From positions 1-64,000 of the forward strand of contig VTFK01000687.1 in assembly GCA_009617715.1 (NCBI GenBank): DNA of 64,000 nt, written 5' to 3'. This document shows positions 10,655-21,054 of this stretch, piece after piece. Both the position numbers and the translations under genes were made by a program. Positions within the stretch are counted from its first letter, which is position 1. The number at the start of each line of letters is the position of its first letter. Source of the stretch: Plectrocnemia conspersa. Taxonomy: Eukaryota > Arthropoda > Insecta > Trichoptera > Polycentropodidae. The notes beneath the pieces are model-generated. The model made no database searches, had not been told where the DNA came from, and was given only the letters and a program-made list of their open reading frames with translations.

Positions 10655-10860
10655 CAGCACTATTTTCCATATTGCAATCAGGACAGTAGACATTTGGATT
10701 GTTTTCTGTAAATGACACAAATTGCTTTGTGGCAAATACCTCAGCGGGTCTTTGACTTACTGTCTTAATTTCTGGGACAAAAGCTGCATTGGTTTCTCTG
10801 TTGACATTGGTAATAAAATGGGTACTTTCTGGGTCACATAGTCAAAAAATAAACGAATAT
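10655..10860 (-). pseudogene. Unrecognised coding-like remnant
   Basis: About 64 codons are open on the minus strand, containing VNRETNAAFVPEIKTVSQRP and a Cys pair in YCPDCNMENSADD. I do not recognise a family. It sits next to DDE and SWIM remnants, so it is probably transposon-derived. It has no start or stop context, so the call is weak. Confidence 0.25.
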
Positions 10861-11117
10861 TTTGATTAAAATCTAGGGGAGTAATTTCAGGGAAATATAG
10901 AACTGTAATATGCATATTATTGTTTCACTCCTGGTATCGTATGTATTTTAATAGTAATATACAAAATTGTTAATAAACACACAAATTAACTTTTAAAACT
11001 CTCAAATTTTAAACACATGCAAGACCGCTTTCGCTAAAGCCAAATGTTGGACTGGTTTTGTTTGGCATCAAAGCGTCCTATAGAATATTAGGAGCTCGTC
11101 TTGTATAGTCAGATAGG

Positions 11118-11677
11118 TTACCTTTTTTTGTAATCGGTCAAATGGGTGTGTAAACATTTCGCCTTTTTTGATTTTAGCCACTGCGGCGGCTTCAAATTAA
11201 AACTGTTTTTGATGAGACCCTTGACAAGAAAATCTTCACAATTAATATTTTTTGCTACATAATTTTTTAATGTAGCCCAAATTTTCTTTATGGGATTGAA
11301 ATCGAGGTGATATACTGGCCAACGCAATGCAACATGTCCACGAGCTTCCAACATTTCGTCCACATAATACCTCTGCCATTTTGGCTTATACTGCTTAATT
11401 AAGTTATAAAGCTGTGGCTTTAATAAAGCAGTGGCTTTAATAAAGCAGAATCAATACTGATATTTTTGGTTCTCAACCGCTGTTGCATTTCACTTTTTTT
11501 TTTACAGTTTGATGTAGGAGCCGGATCAAATAATCTGTTGTGGTATGAAGCATTATCCATTACCACAACAGATTTATGCTCCACATTTGAAATTAATTTA
11601 TCCTTCAACCATTTTACAAAATTATTATACAAAAAGATAGTATTGCGTTTGGAACGAATCCGTTTTTCCCTCCTCAC
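11118..11677 (-). pseudogene. IS630/Tc1-mariner-type DDE transposase remnant
   Basis: The minus strand encodes the C-terminal catalytic part of a DDE_3-type transposase. The frame at 11420-11677 has VVVMDNASYHNRLFDPAPTS, which holds the second catalytic Asp. The frame at 11118-11410 has QYKPKWQRYYVDEM and RWPVYHLDFNPIKKIWATLK, the equivalent of the usual 'YHPDLNPIE..W' motif. Here the catalytic Glu position reads Lys, so the active site is lost. A frameshift lies near 11415. The N-terminal helix-turn-helix was not found. Confidence 0.75.
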
Positions 11678-11850
11678 ACATCAATAATGGATGTGTCACA
11701 TGGAGCAATATTAATGCTGCTGCTAGCTGTAACTTGATTGGTATTAGAATCACAAATATCAGGCAGTGATATAAAAAATTCAATGGAGTTTTTTCACCAA
11801 AAGCTAAAAATTAAATTTCGTACTTTGCCTGAGCAGTTAAAGGTGGTGCA

Positions 11851-12207
11851 TTAGTTATGCCATTTGTATACAACTGCCTGATGTTTACAAAACTTGCCAA
11901 ATTTACCATCCCCACATGAGCATATACCAATTTTGGCATCTATACAATAAAATTGGCTGCGATCTGAACTAGGGACTTTATAGACGCTGTTCCCTTAAAA
12001 AATGACATCTTTCGGTTTTATGTTAGCTGCTGCAAGTTTTTTTATTAATAAATTTCTACCTTTGCTGCAGCGACCGTTGAATACATCTCTCAAGCGTCGA
12101 GTATAGTAACTATCGAGCTCCGTAACCACAAAATCCAACAAAGCTATTGGGTTATATGCCTTGGACGATATCCTTGAAAAGACGTACACTGGCTTCACTG
12201 TAATCAA
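11851..12207 (-). pseudogene. SWIM zinc-finger protein fragment
   Basis: The upstream frame (11995-12207) has SSKAYNPIALLDFVVTELDS and YYTRRLRDVFNGR. After a short break, the downstream frame ends in SDRSQFYCIDAKIGICSCGD and GKFGKFCKHQAVVYKWHN before a TAA at 11851-11853. The CSC...FCKH spacing is that of a SWIM zinc finger. Proteins of this layout are repeated in insect genomes and probably come from transposons, perhaps MULE-like; that is inference. The N-terminal part is absent. Confidence 0.6.
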
Positions 12208-12369
12208 GCTAAAAAGCCCAGCATTCTCTTCGATCCCAATAACCTAATAATGTAATTAAAAATAAGATTAACAAAGCATTTTTAAGTAAACATTTTTGGA
12301 TACCCGCAATATGCTGTACCCATCTATCATATATATTTGATACTATATTTTTTGACAGATACTCATATG

Positions 12370-12545
12370 CTGCTGCGAAGTGGTGTTCCGGAGAGTTCCT
12401 CTCATCTTGGTCGCCGGGGAGTGAGTGAGTTGTGCCGGCCGCGACCCTCCTTTTATAGTAGTTGTGTCGCGCGCCAGGCGTCACTGGTTGGTTGCGGAGA
12501 GCCAGTCTCCGATTGGTCCGTTATGCGCGGGCATTTACTAAACTA
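12370..12545 (-). repeat. Partial 3' LTR of gypsy copy 2
   Basis: This aligns to the middle of the 497 bp LTR: GAGAGTTCCTC, TGCCGGCCG.GACCCTCCTT, TTGGTTG, GAAGC/GCCAGTC, and a TATA box TATAAAAGG on the minus strand at about 12449-12457. It directly follows the integrase C-terminus in element sense, as a 3' LTR should. It is diverged and its outer part is missing. Confidence 0.65.
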
Positions 12546-13921
12546 TTTATAGAGATTACTTCGTAACGACCTTTATAGGTTGGGTTTAATTTTCTTGCCG
12601 TTCGTATCTTTCCGGCATTATTAATTAGGTAAACAAGATCGCCAGGTTTGAAGGTACGCAATTTCTTATTTTTATTGTACTTGGTACAAACTTTTTGACC
12701 GACATGGCCTCCGATAACGGAATCATGGTACTCCGTTAAGATTGTAGGAATGTTCCCAGTAAGCGGGCTGATTATCTCATTAAAATTAAGAATATTTTCT
12801 TTAATTGTTACTGCGAGTCCGGCGGACATCTCTAAGTCAGCTGATACGCAATGACCAATGTGATCCTTTTGGTCTAAAAGGTTTGAGTTTAACTCTTGAA
12901 AATTATACTTTAATCGTTTTCGATTCATATAATGGGATTGAATAAAATCCTGATAGGATTCATTCGAGTTTTTTAAATCAGTAGAAGTAAGTTGAATTGA
13001 ACAACAATTAACATTTACATTAGGAGGATAACGCGAGAGAGCATATGTGTTAGAATTTAGTTTTCCAGGTTTATGTACCTCAGGAAACTGATATGATTTA
13101 TTAAGAATTGGAATTCGGATTTTTAAAGGGACGTTATGGCATACAGAGTCGGTATGCGTCAACTTGTCACTTTTTAAATGAGGGTTGGGGATTGAATATT
13201 TTTCTTCCTCGTTAGTATGAGATAGATCCAACTGACTATCGAGAAGTGCGTCTCGTTTCGAATCAGGCGGTTGGTTTCGCGGTAAATTTTTATAACTTTC
13301 AACTTCGATAAAGGGTTCAAGGGTTACAGAAAGGGGAAAAACTCTTACGTGACCTTCCATAGTGTTTAAAATGGTAGCAAGTGCTTTAGAATTTGTTACA
13401 TTAGTTAAGGCGCGGGACAAGAATACGCAGGGAATTATAGGATGGTCGGGAATTATTTTGACGTTAATTTCGGGATTTAAAATATCGATTGAAACTAGCG
13501 TTTCGGTGCGAAGTTCTAATATTATGAAATTTTCATCTCCATGGTCTAGTAAAGGATATTTCAATCCGTGTAGGTGTAATAGTTTATCTTTAAAATCTAG
13601 TAGTGCACCATTTTGGGACAAAAAATCGTTGCCAAGGATTCCATCTAGAGGCAAATTAGAAAGGGATTTTGAAATGACATATGCTTTTTGTTCGATATCC
13701 GGTTTTCCGGGAATTATAAATTGAAGGGTGGTAGAACCCAAGGTTTTAGGCAGGGCATTGGACTTGGCGATACCGGTTAAGGTCACCTTATCTTCCGCAT
13801 CCAACGTAAAATCTTGGATTGATTCGGGGCTTACCAGAGAAATCTCTGCGCCCGTATCGAGAAGGAAATGAAGAGAACGTTTTGGGTTTTGTAAACATTT
13901 TATAATTATGAACGATCCCAT
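12521..13921 (-). pseudogene. Gypsy pol derivative: protease fused to RNaseH end and integrase ends (466 aa)
   Basis: One continuous minus-strand frame holds pieces of pol in their normal order with the catalytic centre cut out. The aspartic protease comes first, with FLLDTGAEISLVSPES and ILGNDFLSQ. Near residue 290 there is the end of the RNase H region (KLNSNTYALSRYPPN). Near residue 400 there is the integrase zinc region (LTEYHDSVIGGHVG), and then the integrase C-terminal GPY-like domain (FKPGDLVYLINNAGKIR...YKGRYEV). The reverse transcriptase and the integrase D,D35E core are absent. The frame nevertheless remains open for 466 codons and reads into the LTR. It may be an in-frame internally deleted, non-autonomous copy. 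Confidence 0.75.
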
Positions 13922-14229
13922 TGGGGAGAAAGAGTAGATTCTGCCGACAGGGGCTTGGTTTGGTTCCCTAGGCTGGCAGTTGCTTTGGGAACGTTCAAGT
14001 TTAAATTATGGATTGCAACGTTACGTTTCATTTTGTTTTCGTTGCGGATTTTACAGTCATAAATTGAGTGACCTACCTCTTTACAATAATTACAGAAATT
14101 TTCGCGATTAAATGGGTTCCTAACTAAATTTGGATTATGCGAATTTTGAGGAGTAGAATTATTGAAGCGCTGATTAGAATCACGCGGTAAGGAATTAAAA
14201 TTATTAAAGTGTTGATTAGGATCACGCAT
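13906..14229 (-). pseudogene. Gypsy gag nucleocapsid part (CCHC)
   Basis: The minus strand encodes an Asn-rich region and one zinc knuckle, FCNYCKEVGHSIYDCKI, the nucleocapsid segment of gag that binds genomic RNA. It overlaps the protease frame start at 13906-13921 by a few codons, consistent with a gag-pol frameshift arrangement. It is separated from the matrix/capsid part by a break near 14230-14286. Confidence 0.72.
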
Positions 14230-14285
14230 TTTTGGGGATAAGAATTAGAATTAACATTTTTGTGATAAGAATTTTGTTCAAGGGC

Positions 14286-14866
14286 TTAATATTTATCAGC
14301 CCATCTTTCTTCTTCATCTAATAACTTAAAAATATCTTCGATAGACTCGGGTCTACCGTCGATGATACGTTTTCCTATATTGTATTCGAAACCATCAAGT
14401 ATAGAAATGATTGCAGTTTCCTCGAGTTGGGCTATTCTTCCGGGTGCAAGTTTGACGTCCGGGATAGCATTTTTCGCGTTTGTTAATAATGTTTGCACTC
14501 GTATAACAAAATCACGAGCGTTTTCTTTAGGTTGTTGGCGAGCGCCATGAAGTTTTCTTAATTAAGTATTATTTGACTTCTTCGTACGTCAAAAATTTAG
14601 AAATGGTGACTAGCGTCTCCCGTAATCGCTAATTTAATGTGACGCATCACACGAGATAAATATTCCGGCGGGCAACTGGAAGTAGCCTCGTCGCAATAGA
14701 ATAAAAAGTCATTCAAATCGCCAGACTTGGGATCGAATGAACAGGGGATGAATCTTGTAAATTCTTCGACCGACGTGATAACAGAGGTGATCGAAGTTAC
14801 AATTAAAGGTTCCGAAATGACCGAAGGTAAAGGGTCAGGGCTTACTGAAGTTGAAGGGTTGATCAT
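14286..14866 (-). pseudogene. Gypsy gag matrix/capsid part (copy 2)
   Basis: The N-terminal frame (14597-14866) starts MINPSTSVSPDPLPS and contains EEFTRFIPCSFDPKSGDLND. The later frame (14286-14498) contains KLAPGRIAQLEETAIISILD and EDIFKLLDEEERWADKY. They need a frameshift near 14540-14600. The leader upstream (14900-15050) matches the copy 1 leader at 280-390 (CTCAGCTCACGCAG and GGTGAGGCTCCA blocks) and is truncated before the primer site and 5' LTR. Confidence 0.7.
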
Positions 14867-15060
14867 TGAATTTGGTAACGCAAGATCAAAGAATAGGGGT
14901 GTGGAGTTAGAGCGAGTATGAGCAATTTTGACAGACTTGTAAGGACTTACAGTTTAAGAAGTTCACTTGCTGGAAAAGCAGCAATCCTCTCAGCTCACGC
15001 AGATTGACTGGTGAGGCTCCAAACTCCGGACTGGGCAGCACGTGCGTGGGCATTCGCTGA

Positions 15061-15429
15061 TCCATCAAATCGATTAAATTTGGTGGACGTTATGTATATG
15101 TAAACGAGTATGTAGCCACTATTACTTCGGAAAATTGTAATAAATATATGAATACATATAAGAAATAACCTGCAGCTGCTTGGGAAAATAAACTATCAAT
15201 TATGTACACGTGAGTACAATTAAATAATGTTTAATTGTTTAATTTAATTTTTAAAGGTTTAATTTGGAATGAAAAAGTTTAATTTGAAATAAAAAAGGTT
15301 TAATTTTGAATTTAAAACCTGTACACACACAAAAATACAAAGACATATATAAAAAATACTAGATAAACATATAAGAAAATATTCATTGTTGTAAATGTAA
15401 ATTAAATCTAAAATATCTAACTGCATTGT
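15061..15429. other. AT-rich spacer with short TTTAATTT repeats
   Basis: No gene is seen. Four imperfect GTTTAATTTG-like units lie at 15228-15310. It separates the truncated gypsy leader from a piggyBac C-terminus. Confidence 0.4.
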
Positions 15430-15690
15430 TTACAAAACGTGTTCTTCTTTTCTATCCTATGAGCTGCACAAATGTTTTTTTTACATGTACAACAATGAAT
15501 ATTTGTTTTTTTTATCCTCATTGCGAGGGAAAAAATAACACCTTGCACGTTTTCGATTATTTGGCTCTTGAAATGTTACCTGGTGTTCACATGTCTCGTT
15601 AGGTTTTGTGAACATTTCAAAAGCAATTTTCTCCATTTTTTTAAAATTATTCCGCTGTTTCTTTCGTATATTTACGTTATCCAGTACCAA
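15430..15690 (-). pseudogene. piggyBac-like transposase C-terminal cysteine-rich end
   Basis: The minus strand reads NNFKKMEKIAFEMFTKPNET, then NNRKRARCYFFPRNEDKKNK. After a frameshift near 15500 comes a second Cys cluster (CTCKKNICAAHR...FCKQC). This matches the C-terminal cross-brace zinc domain of piggyBac transposases, which binds terminal repeats. The catalytic part is absent: the sequence joins element B at about 15690-15705. Confidence 0.65.
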
Positions 15691-15699
15691 CTGAAAAGC

Positions 15700-17010
15700 C
15701 AGCTCTTGGATAAAAATCTTGCGATGGCTTCACAAGATTTTTATCCGTGACTTCGCTAAGGCACGAGTTGTAGGCCGCTAGCAGCAGTTCCGGGTCCATT
15801 GCAGCGATTCTGCGTATGACCGCATTAGGCACGCCGTCCGGGCCAGGAGCCTTTCTCGCGCTGAGCCTCTTCGCGGCTGCGGTCAGTTCTTCTGCACTGA
15901 ATAAAAGGGAGTTGTTCTCGGCGTCGTCCGTCACGATGCTTGTTCTGGCCAATTCCGGATGCTGCGGGAAGAGGCCGTCGACTATCCACTCCATGTTGTT
16001 CTCGTTTTCGAGGTAGGGGTCAACGGTCGCTCTTCGCAGCTTTCTCCTCACGAGTTTGTAAGGAGTGCCCCACAGGTCTAAGGCCAGCGTGGCGCACAAC
16101 TCGTTCCAGCACCGCGACTTGCTCGTGCTGATCTCTATGCTGAGGGCTTTCCGGGCTCCCTTGAACGCTTCTCTCAGCGACTCGTCGCCGTGTTTTCTTT
16201 GCGCCCTTCGGCGCGCAGAAAAACACTTTCGGTGAAGTTCCGCTATCGCTTCGGTCCACCAGTAGGTGGGCCTTCGAAATGGTTCTCTTCTTGGGGGCAT
16301 GGACGCATCGCAGCCACGGATAAGGAGGTCATTAAGCGCCTTCACGGTAACCTCAGCTGGTGCTCCTCCACGTGCTAAGTCGATCACTTTTTTCCTCTCA
16401 GCGGCTACCGCCATGTCCAGTTTATCGTTGTCCAGCTTGCGGGCCGCCCAGCTGGTGCTTGTGGAAAGTCTACTTCTGGTCGCTCGATCGGAAAGCTGAA
16501 ACGCAATGTATTGGTGGTCGCTGCCCGAGTATGTGTTTTCTAGTACCTCCCATTTAGCGATTCGATGAGCGATCGACTCGCTCGTGAACGAAACGTCCAG
16601 TATGGAGCCGCTGTCTCCTCGTCGAAACGTGAAGGCGCTTCCCCGGTTGGCCGCGTGCAGGTACAGCTGCGACGCCGTCTACGAAAGCACAACTCCGCGG
16701 CGGTCCGTCGTGGTTGATCCCCACTCCGGTGTCTTGGCGTTAAAGTCTCCGGCAACGACGACGGGCAGTGTCGATGTCCTGACGTCCTCTGCTAGGCGGG
16801 CCATGTCGCCGATGAAAGCCTCGATGGGCGAGTTCGGGGAGTAATAACAGCTGTAAAACCGTATCCCCCCAGCCTCGACATTACGAAGAGTGCTGATGTT
16901 GCTCTGAGATGAGCACTATGTCTGCGCCTCTCTCGATGGAAGTGTGCAGCATCAAATCTTGGGCCGTCCTGCACCCGTTAAGGTTTATTTGCAGGACGTT
17001 GATACGCTCG
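15700..17010 (-). pseudogene. Element B ORF2: endonuclease and start of RT
   Basis: The endonuclease has LQINLNGCRTAQDLMLHT and DIVLISEQH, then a gap, then YSCYYSPNSP, VVVAGDFNAKTPEWGS, SILDVSF and GSDH. From 16414 the frame stays open for 245 codons with PTYWWTEAIAELHRKCF, STSKSRCWNELCATL and RKAPGPDGVPNAVIRR, where RT begins. It ends in the RT linker before any catalytic motif, so the protein could not copy RNA. A small internal deletion (between LISEQ and the YSCYYS block) also removes part of the endonuclease. Confidence 0.82.
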
Positions 17011-18179
17011 TTTCCATCGGGCTGACTTTCTTGCCGGAGCACGTCACTGCCTTGTGGCCCTCTAGGCCGCAGCGAAAGCACTCTTTGCTTCTGTCGCGTG
17101 GGGATGTACATTTGGCCGCGATGTAGCCCATTTCGCGGCATTTGTAGCAGCGCTCTGGTTGCCGTGGGACTTCCCGCACGCGACTGTTGATCCAGCCGAC
17201 GCGGACTTTCCCGATTTTCAGGAGTTTCACTGCATCCTCTCTGGCCAGTGAGACCACCGCCGTCTGTGTGCCGCCGTAGGAGGGTCGCAGCGAAAGGACT
17301 TTGAAGTCCTTTAGCTCTGGTTGCACTGCAACGATCGCCTCCTTGACCTCCTCCAAATCCGTGCCGCCGTCGAGATCCCGCAGAGACACTCTCATTTGAG
17401 GAGTTATGATTTTAGCAGGGTTTTTCTCGCCCATTTCGGTGGCAATGGCTGCGAGCAGTTCCGTTGCGTTCTGCGATCCGCGCTTCAGTTCCAGAAGCAC
17501 TTCTCCGCTTCTTGTTTGTCGGATTCTCGTTACCACTGTTTTTTCTGGAATCACGACTTTCTTTCTTATGGCGCGGATCACATCCGCGCATGTGGTTTTT
17601 CCTGTCGCAACCACGATTGCTTTGTTCCGCAGGCCGAGTGGGGCTCCCATTGGGGTTCCCGAGTGGGGCATTTTGGCGTCCCTTCCCTTGACGCTTTTCC
17701 TTGTGCCGGCCGTCTTGGAGACGACCTTCGCTAGGGCGCTCTTTGCCGGAGCATTTCCTTCGCCGAAGCGTTGTTCTTCGCCTGGGCATGCGCCTGGTGC
17801 GACACTCACCGTGTCCTTCAGCGCCCTCCTTTTTTCGTTTTTTTTTTGCCTGCTTTGCTAGCTGCCAGTCCGCCTGTGCAGGCACAGTTATGGTCGCAGA
17901 CTGAGGCACCGACAGAGGCAAAGCTGACGTCGCAGGTACCGCGACAGAATCAGGCGCAGGCGTCGGCGCTCCAGCGGTCCTCGCGGCTTGCCTCGTAGCC
18001 TCTTTAATGGCGTTAAAGGCCCGCCTTATCTCCATTACTCCCTCTTTAATGGGGGAGTGCACATTTCTGTGCCCCTTGAGAAAACCTTCTAGGTTTTCGA
18101 TGGCAGCCTTCATGCGCTCCCAGTGCATCTCCATCTTTTTCTCAAAAAACTGAACAAAAACCAAAGTAACTGATCGCAC
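16985..18179 (-). pseudogene. Element B ORF1 (gag-like, CCHC)
   Basis: It begins near MEMHWERMKAAIENLEGF with NVHSPIKEGVMEIRRAF. After a frameshift near 17790 it continues in a 274-codon frame (16985-17809) with VIRAIRKKVVIPEKTVV, RIRQTRSGEVLLELKRG, MRVSLRDLDGGT and two knuckles, ERCYKCREMGYIAAKC and ECFRCGLEGHKAVTC. This is the better preserved of the two family copies and helps define ORF1 of element A. It probably binds element RNA. Confidence 0.82.
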
Positions 18180-18420
18180 AAATGTCTCGGGATTTTTGGG
18201 AAAAAAAAAATAAAAAAATTCTTCCTTGCAAAAAAAAAACTCCTAAAGTTTGACACACAAAAAAGTTCGGAAAATTCGGAAAATTATCCTTCCAAACTTG
18301 GAAATTCCGGAAAATTTTAGTGGGATGCTTTTGGTGTGCGATCCACAAACCCGAAAAGCCCGGAAAATTCCAGTAAACGACGGGTTCCCGGGTGCTCCCA
18401 CCCGCATCCTCAGGTTGTGT

Positions 18421-18900
18421 ATAAGCCCTTACCTATCGGCTCTTTAGCAACCCTAGCACTGAGCACAACCGCTTTCCATCGAACAAGCCGATGGTCCGCT
18501 TCCACGTCTCGGCCGGAGTCGTCCCGATGGACGGCTGCGACCGGTGTCCCGGACCGGAGCTACTGATGGTCTCCCGGCATCACTATTTTTTGTTGGAGAC
18601 GGAGGAAGGAAAGTTATGGGTGTGGGAAAAGGCAGCGGGGTGGTCGTGCTCCGCTGGCTTTGTCTCTCTTGGTAAAGATGTGTGTTTGAGACGACGCGAA
18701 GTCGCGTCCTTGTGTATGGAATGTTTGCTGCTGAGGGCAGACTTTGCAAATTTTTGTGTCGGGGAGGGCGCGTTCTTTTCAGCGCGAGCCCCCCCCTGTC
18801 GTCGTTCTGTGTGGCGAGGTGCAACCGTCATGATCTGATGGGTCGTCGTGATTAGTCAACTAGTGACGCGTGTTTTTGTGTGGAGTATAAGACTCTGTGG
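18421..18900. other. Unassigned GC-rich junction between elements B and C
   Basis: GC-rich sequence with minus-strand open stretches (18453-18824) of no recognisable family. It may be the outer 5'UTR of element B or the outer 3'UTR of element C. The element boundaries cannot be fixed because no poly(A) or target duplication is visible. Confidence 0.4.
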
Positions 18901-19203
18901 CTGAAAAAAAAAAGGGCGACAAGGGTTAATTTAGTGGATCGTCAGCACGTCCGGTTGTTCCTGAAACATACTTCAGGTTATGATATGATTAGTGTAAAAA
19001 TAAAGTGAAAATAATGAAAGTGAAAATGAAAATGAAAATGAAAAATGAAAATTGAAAATTGGGTGATTTTATTTGATTAAGTTAAGAATTGTAATTAATG
19101 ATATTGCGGCGAGCGTCGCGCGTCGGTTGTTTCGTCGCGCGAGCTAAACTAGATGTACCTGTTATTACGGGATGAATTTCTTTAGAGGTGGCGAACGTCC
19201 GTC
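18901..19203 (-). other. Element C 3'UTR with TTTTCA repeats
   Basis: This non-coding sequence lies just downstream of the element C ORF2 stop at 19204. It includes a run of about seven GAAAAT/GAAAAA units at 19013-19063 (TTTTCA in element sense). No poly(A) tail is seen. Simple-repeat 3' tails occur in some non-LTR elements, so this could be the true end. Confidence 0.45.
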
Positions 19204-21054
19204 CTACGGAGGGCGGACGTCCTCGTGGTCGGCGTATGCCTTACAAAATTTACTGAACGCTCTGAAGTTCCTCTTCGTGGCGACCATGTCTTCGTGGTTC
19301 GGAGGGCCTTCTTCTTCGAGCTCGAGGGCCGCGAATAAAACGGCTCTTTCTGCCTCGAGCTTCGGGCACTCCCATAAGACGTGCTCGGAGTCCTGCACTT
19401 CTGCGCCGCACGGGCATCCTTTTTCCGCGCTAAATCCAAAGCGGTTTTGGTATGCGCGGAACGCTCCGTGTCCGGTCATAAATTGTGTAGTGTAGAAGTA
19501 CGGTGTCAGCCAGTGTTTCTTTAGCCGTTCGACAATTTCTGGTAGGAATCTATATGTTAGCCTGCCGGTGTCGGCAAGCCTCCATCTTTCCTGCCATGCG
19601 TCGAGCACCACCGCCCTCCCGAGTCTCTTGATCAGGGCCAACCTTGCTGCGGGGGTGGGTTCTCCGCCTGGAGGAGTCAACTTACTCCCGTCGATCACGG
19701 CATCTCTGCCTTGCTTAAGATGGAACACGGCGGCCCTGCACTGCGCCGTAAGGTCGATGGGCTCGACCCCGGCGAGCGCGAGGAGCGCCGCGTTCGGAGC
19801 TGTTTTATATGCTTTGGTGGTAAAATGCAACGGGGCGGTCTGAGTCCTCAGCAGCAATCTCTGAGGGAGACCTTTTGCCGCTTTTGCGGCCCATACGCTC
19901 GCGGCGTACGTGACGATGGGGACGTAGATGGCCTTGTACATGACCACCCGCGCCCTGAAGTTGAGGCCCCAGCTGAGGCCTCCCAACCTCGCGATCTTGC
20001 CTAAGGCGTCGCGGCTTTTCTGTGCGACGTGCCGAATGTGCACGTCGGGATTGAAATTTTGGCGGATTTGCACGCCCAAGTAGCGTGCAGATTGAACGAT
20101 TTTAATTTTTTGGCCGTCCATGTGGACACGAGGTGTGCTCGTCAGGTTCCTCTTGAGGAAAACTGCTTCAGTTTTGTGCGGGGCGAAGGAGAGTTTGTTC
20201 TCCGCGCCCCACGTGTGGACGGCGGCGAGAGCGAAATTCGCTTTCTCCGCCATTTCTCTCCCGGAGTCGGCTCGGATGAGGAGCAGCAAATCGTCAGCGT
20301 ATGCGATCAGTTCGCACTGGAACGGAAGTGCGACGTTGAGGACGTCGTCGAAGAGTATATTCCATAGGAATGGCCCCAGGACGGAGCCCTGAGGGCATCC
20401 TCTTTCCAGATTCTTCCACACGAGCGACGCGCCGGCGTCTATTACAACGCGGCGGTCGGACAGGTATGACCTTATGACCTTGAGGAGGTTAGAGGGTATC
20501 CTCTTATTGCGAAGCTTGTCCACTATGCCCGGCCACCAAGCGTTGTCGAAGGCCCCCGAAATATCGAGGAGCACTCCGACGACATAACGCTCCGAGGACT
20601 GCTCTGTGGCACTTTTGGCGTAGTTAATCGCGTCCTCGGTGCCCCTGCCGGGGCGGAACCCGTATTGTCTGGAGGACAGGGCGAAAGCACCTTTTTTAAG
20701 ATGCTCTTCGAGTCTATTGCAAATGACCTTCTCGAAGAGCTTGCCTATGGTCGGGAGAAGCGTGATCGGCCTGTACGCCTTCGGATCGGATCGGTCCCTG
20801 TTCCCGGGTTTAGTGAGGATCACCATCGGAAAGACTCCCTCGGAACGGCACTCCTCAAAGACTATCTCCAGGATCGGTCCCGCTATCTCCCAACATTTTT
20901 TTAAAATGGTGACGGTGATGCAGTCCAATCCCGGGGCGGTCCCCTCTCGCATGCGAGAGAGTCGATTGCGCAAACACCGTGCCGGTTTTTGACGTCCGCT
21001 AGCGAGGTCGCCGCTCGGCTGCTCATCTTTACGCATCTGTATGGGCCGCCCCAC
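19204..21054 (-). pseudogene. Element C ORF2, reverse transcriptase half (616 aa)
   Basis: The largest near-intact RT in the window, an R1-clade enzyme that would copy element RNA at a nicked target. Motifs in order: REGTAPGLDCITVTILKK, AYRPITLLPTIGKLFEKVI, RQYGFRPGRGTEDAINYAK, VGVLLDISGAFDNAWW (catalytic Asp), CPQGSVLGPFLWNILFDD, LIAYADDLLLLI (catalytic YADD), KLSFAPHKTEAVFLKR, RYLGVQI, and the C-terminal MTGHGAFRAYQ with Cys/His CPCGAEVQDSEHVLWEC. The first catalytic Asp and the YADD are both present. A frameshift plus a deletion of the linker near 20950-21000 separates it from the endonuclease frame. Confidence 0.9.

Larger units (their letters stand above)
15700..18420 (-). mobile_element. 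R1-clade element B, 3'-truncated, same family as A
   Basis: On the minus strand there is a 5'UTR with GGAAAA repeats (about 18420-18180), ORF1 (18179-16985) and ORF2 (17010-15700) that stops abruptly in the N-terminal part of the RT. Long shared blocks with element A in both ORFs show one family. There is no 3'UTR or poly(A). The 3' end joins piggyBac DNA through a 14 bp inverted repeat (15707-15720 and 15732-15745), so it was lost by rearrangement rather than by normal insertion. Confidence 0.82.

Noticed and set aside
20029..20992. Plus-strand frames over element C RT
   Set aside because: Antisense of a well-conserved RT with YADD and catalytic Asp on the other strand.
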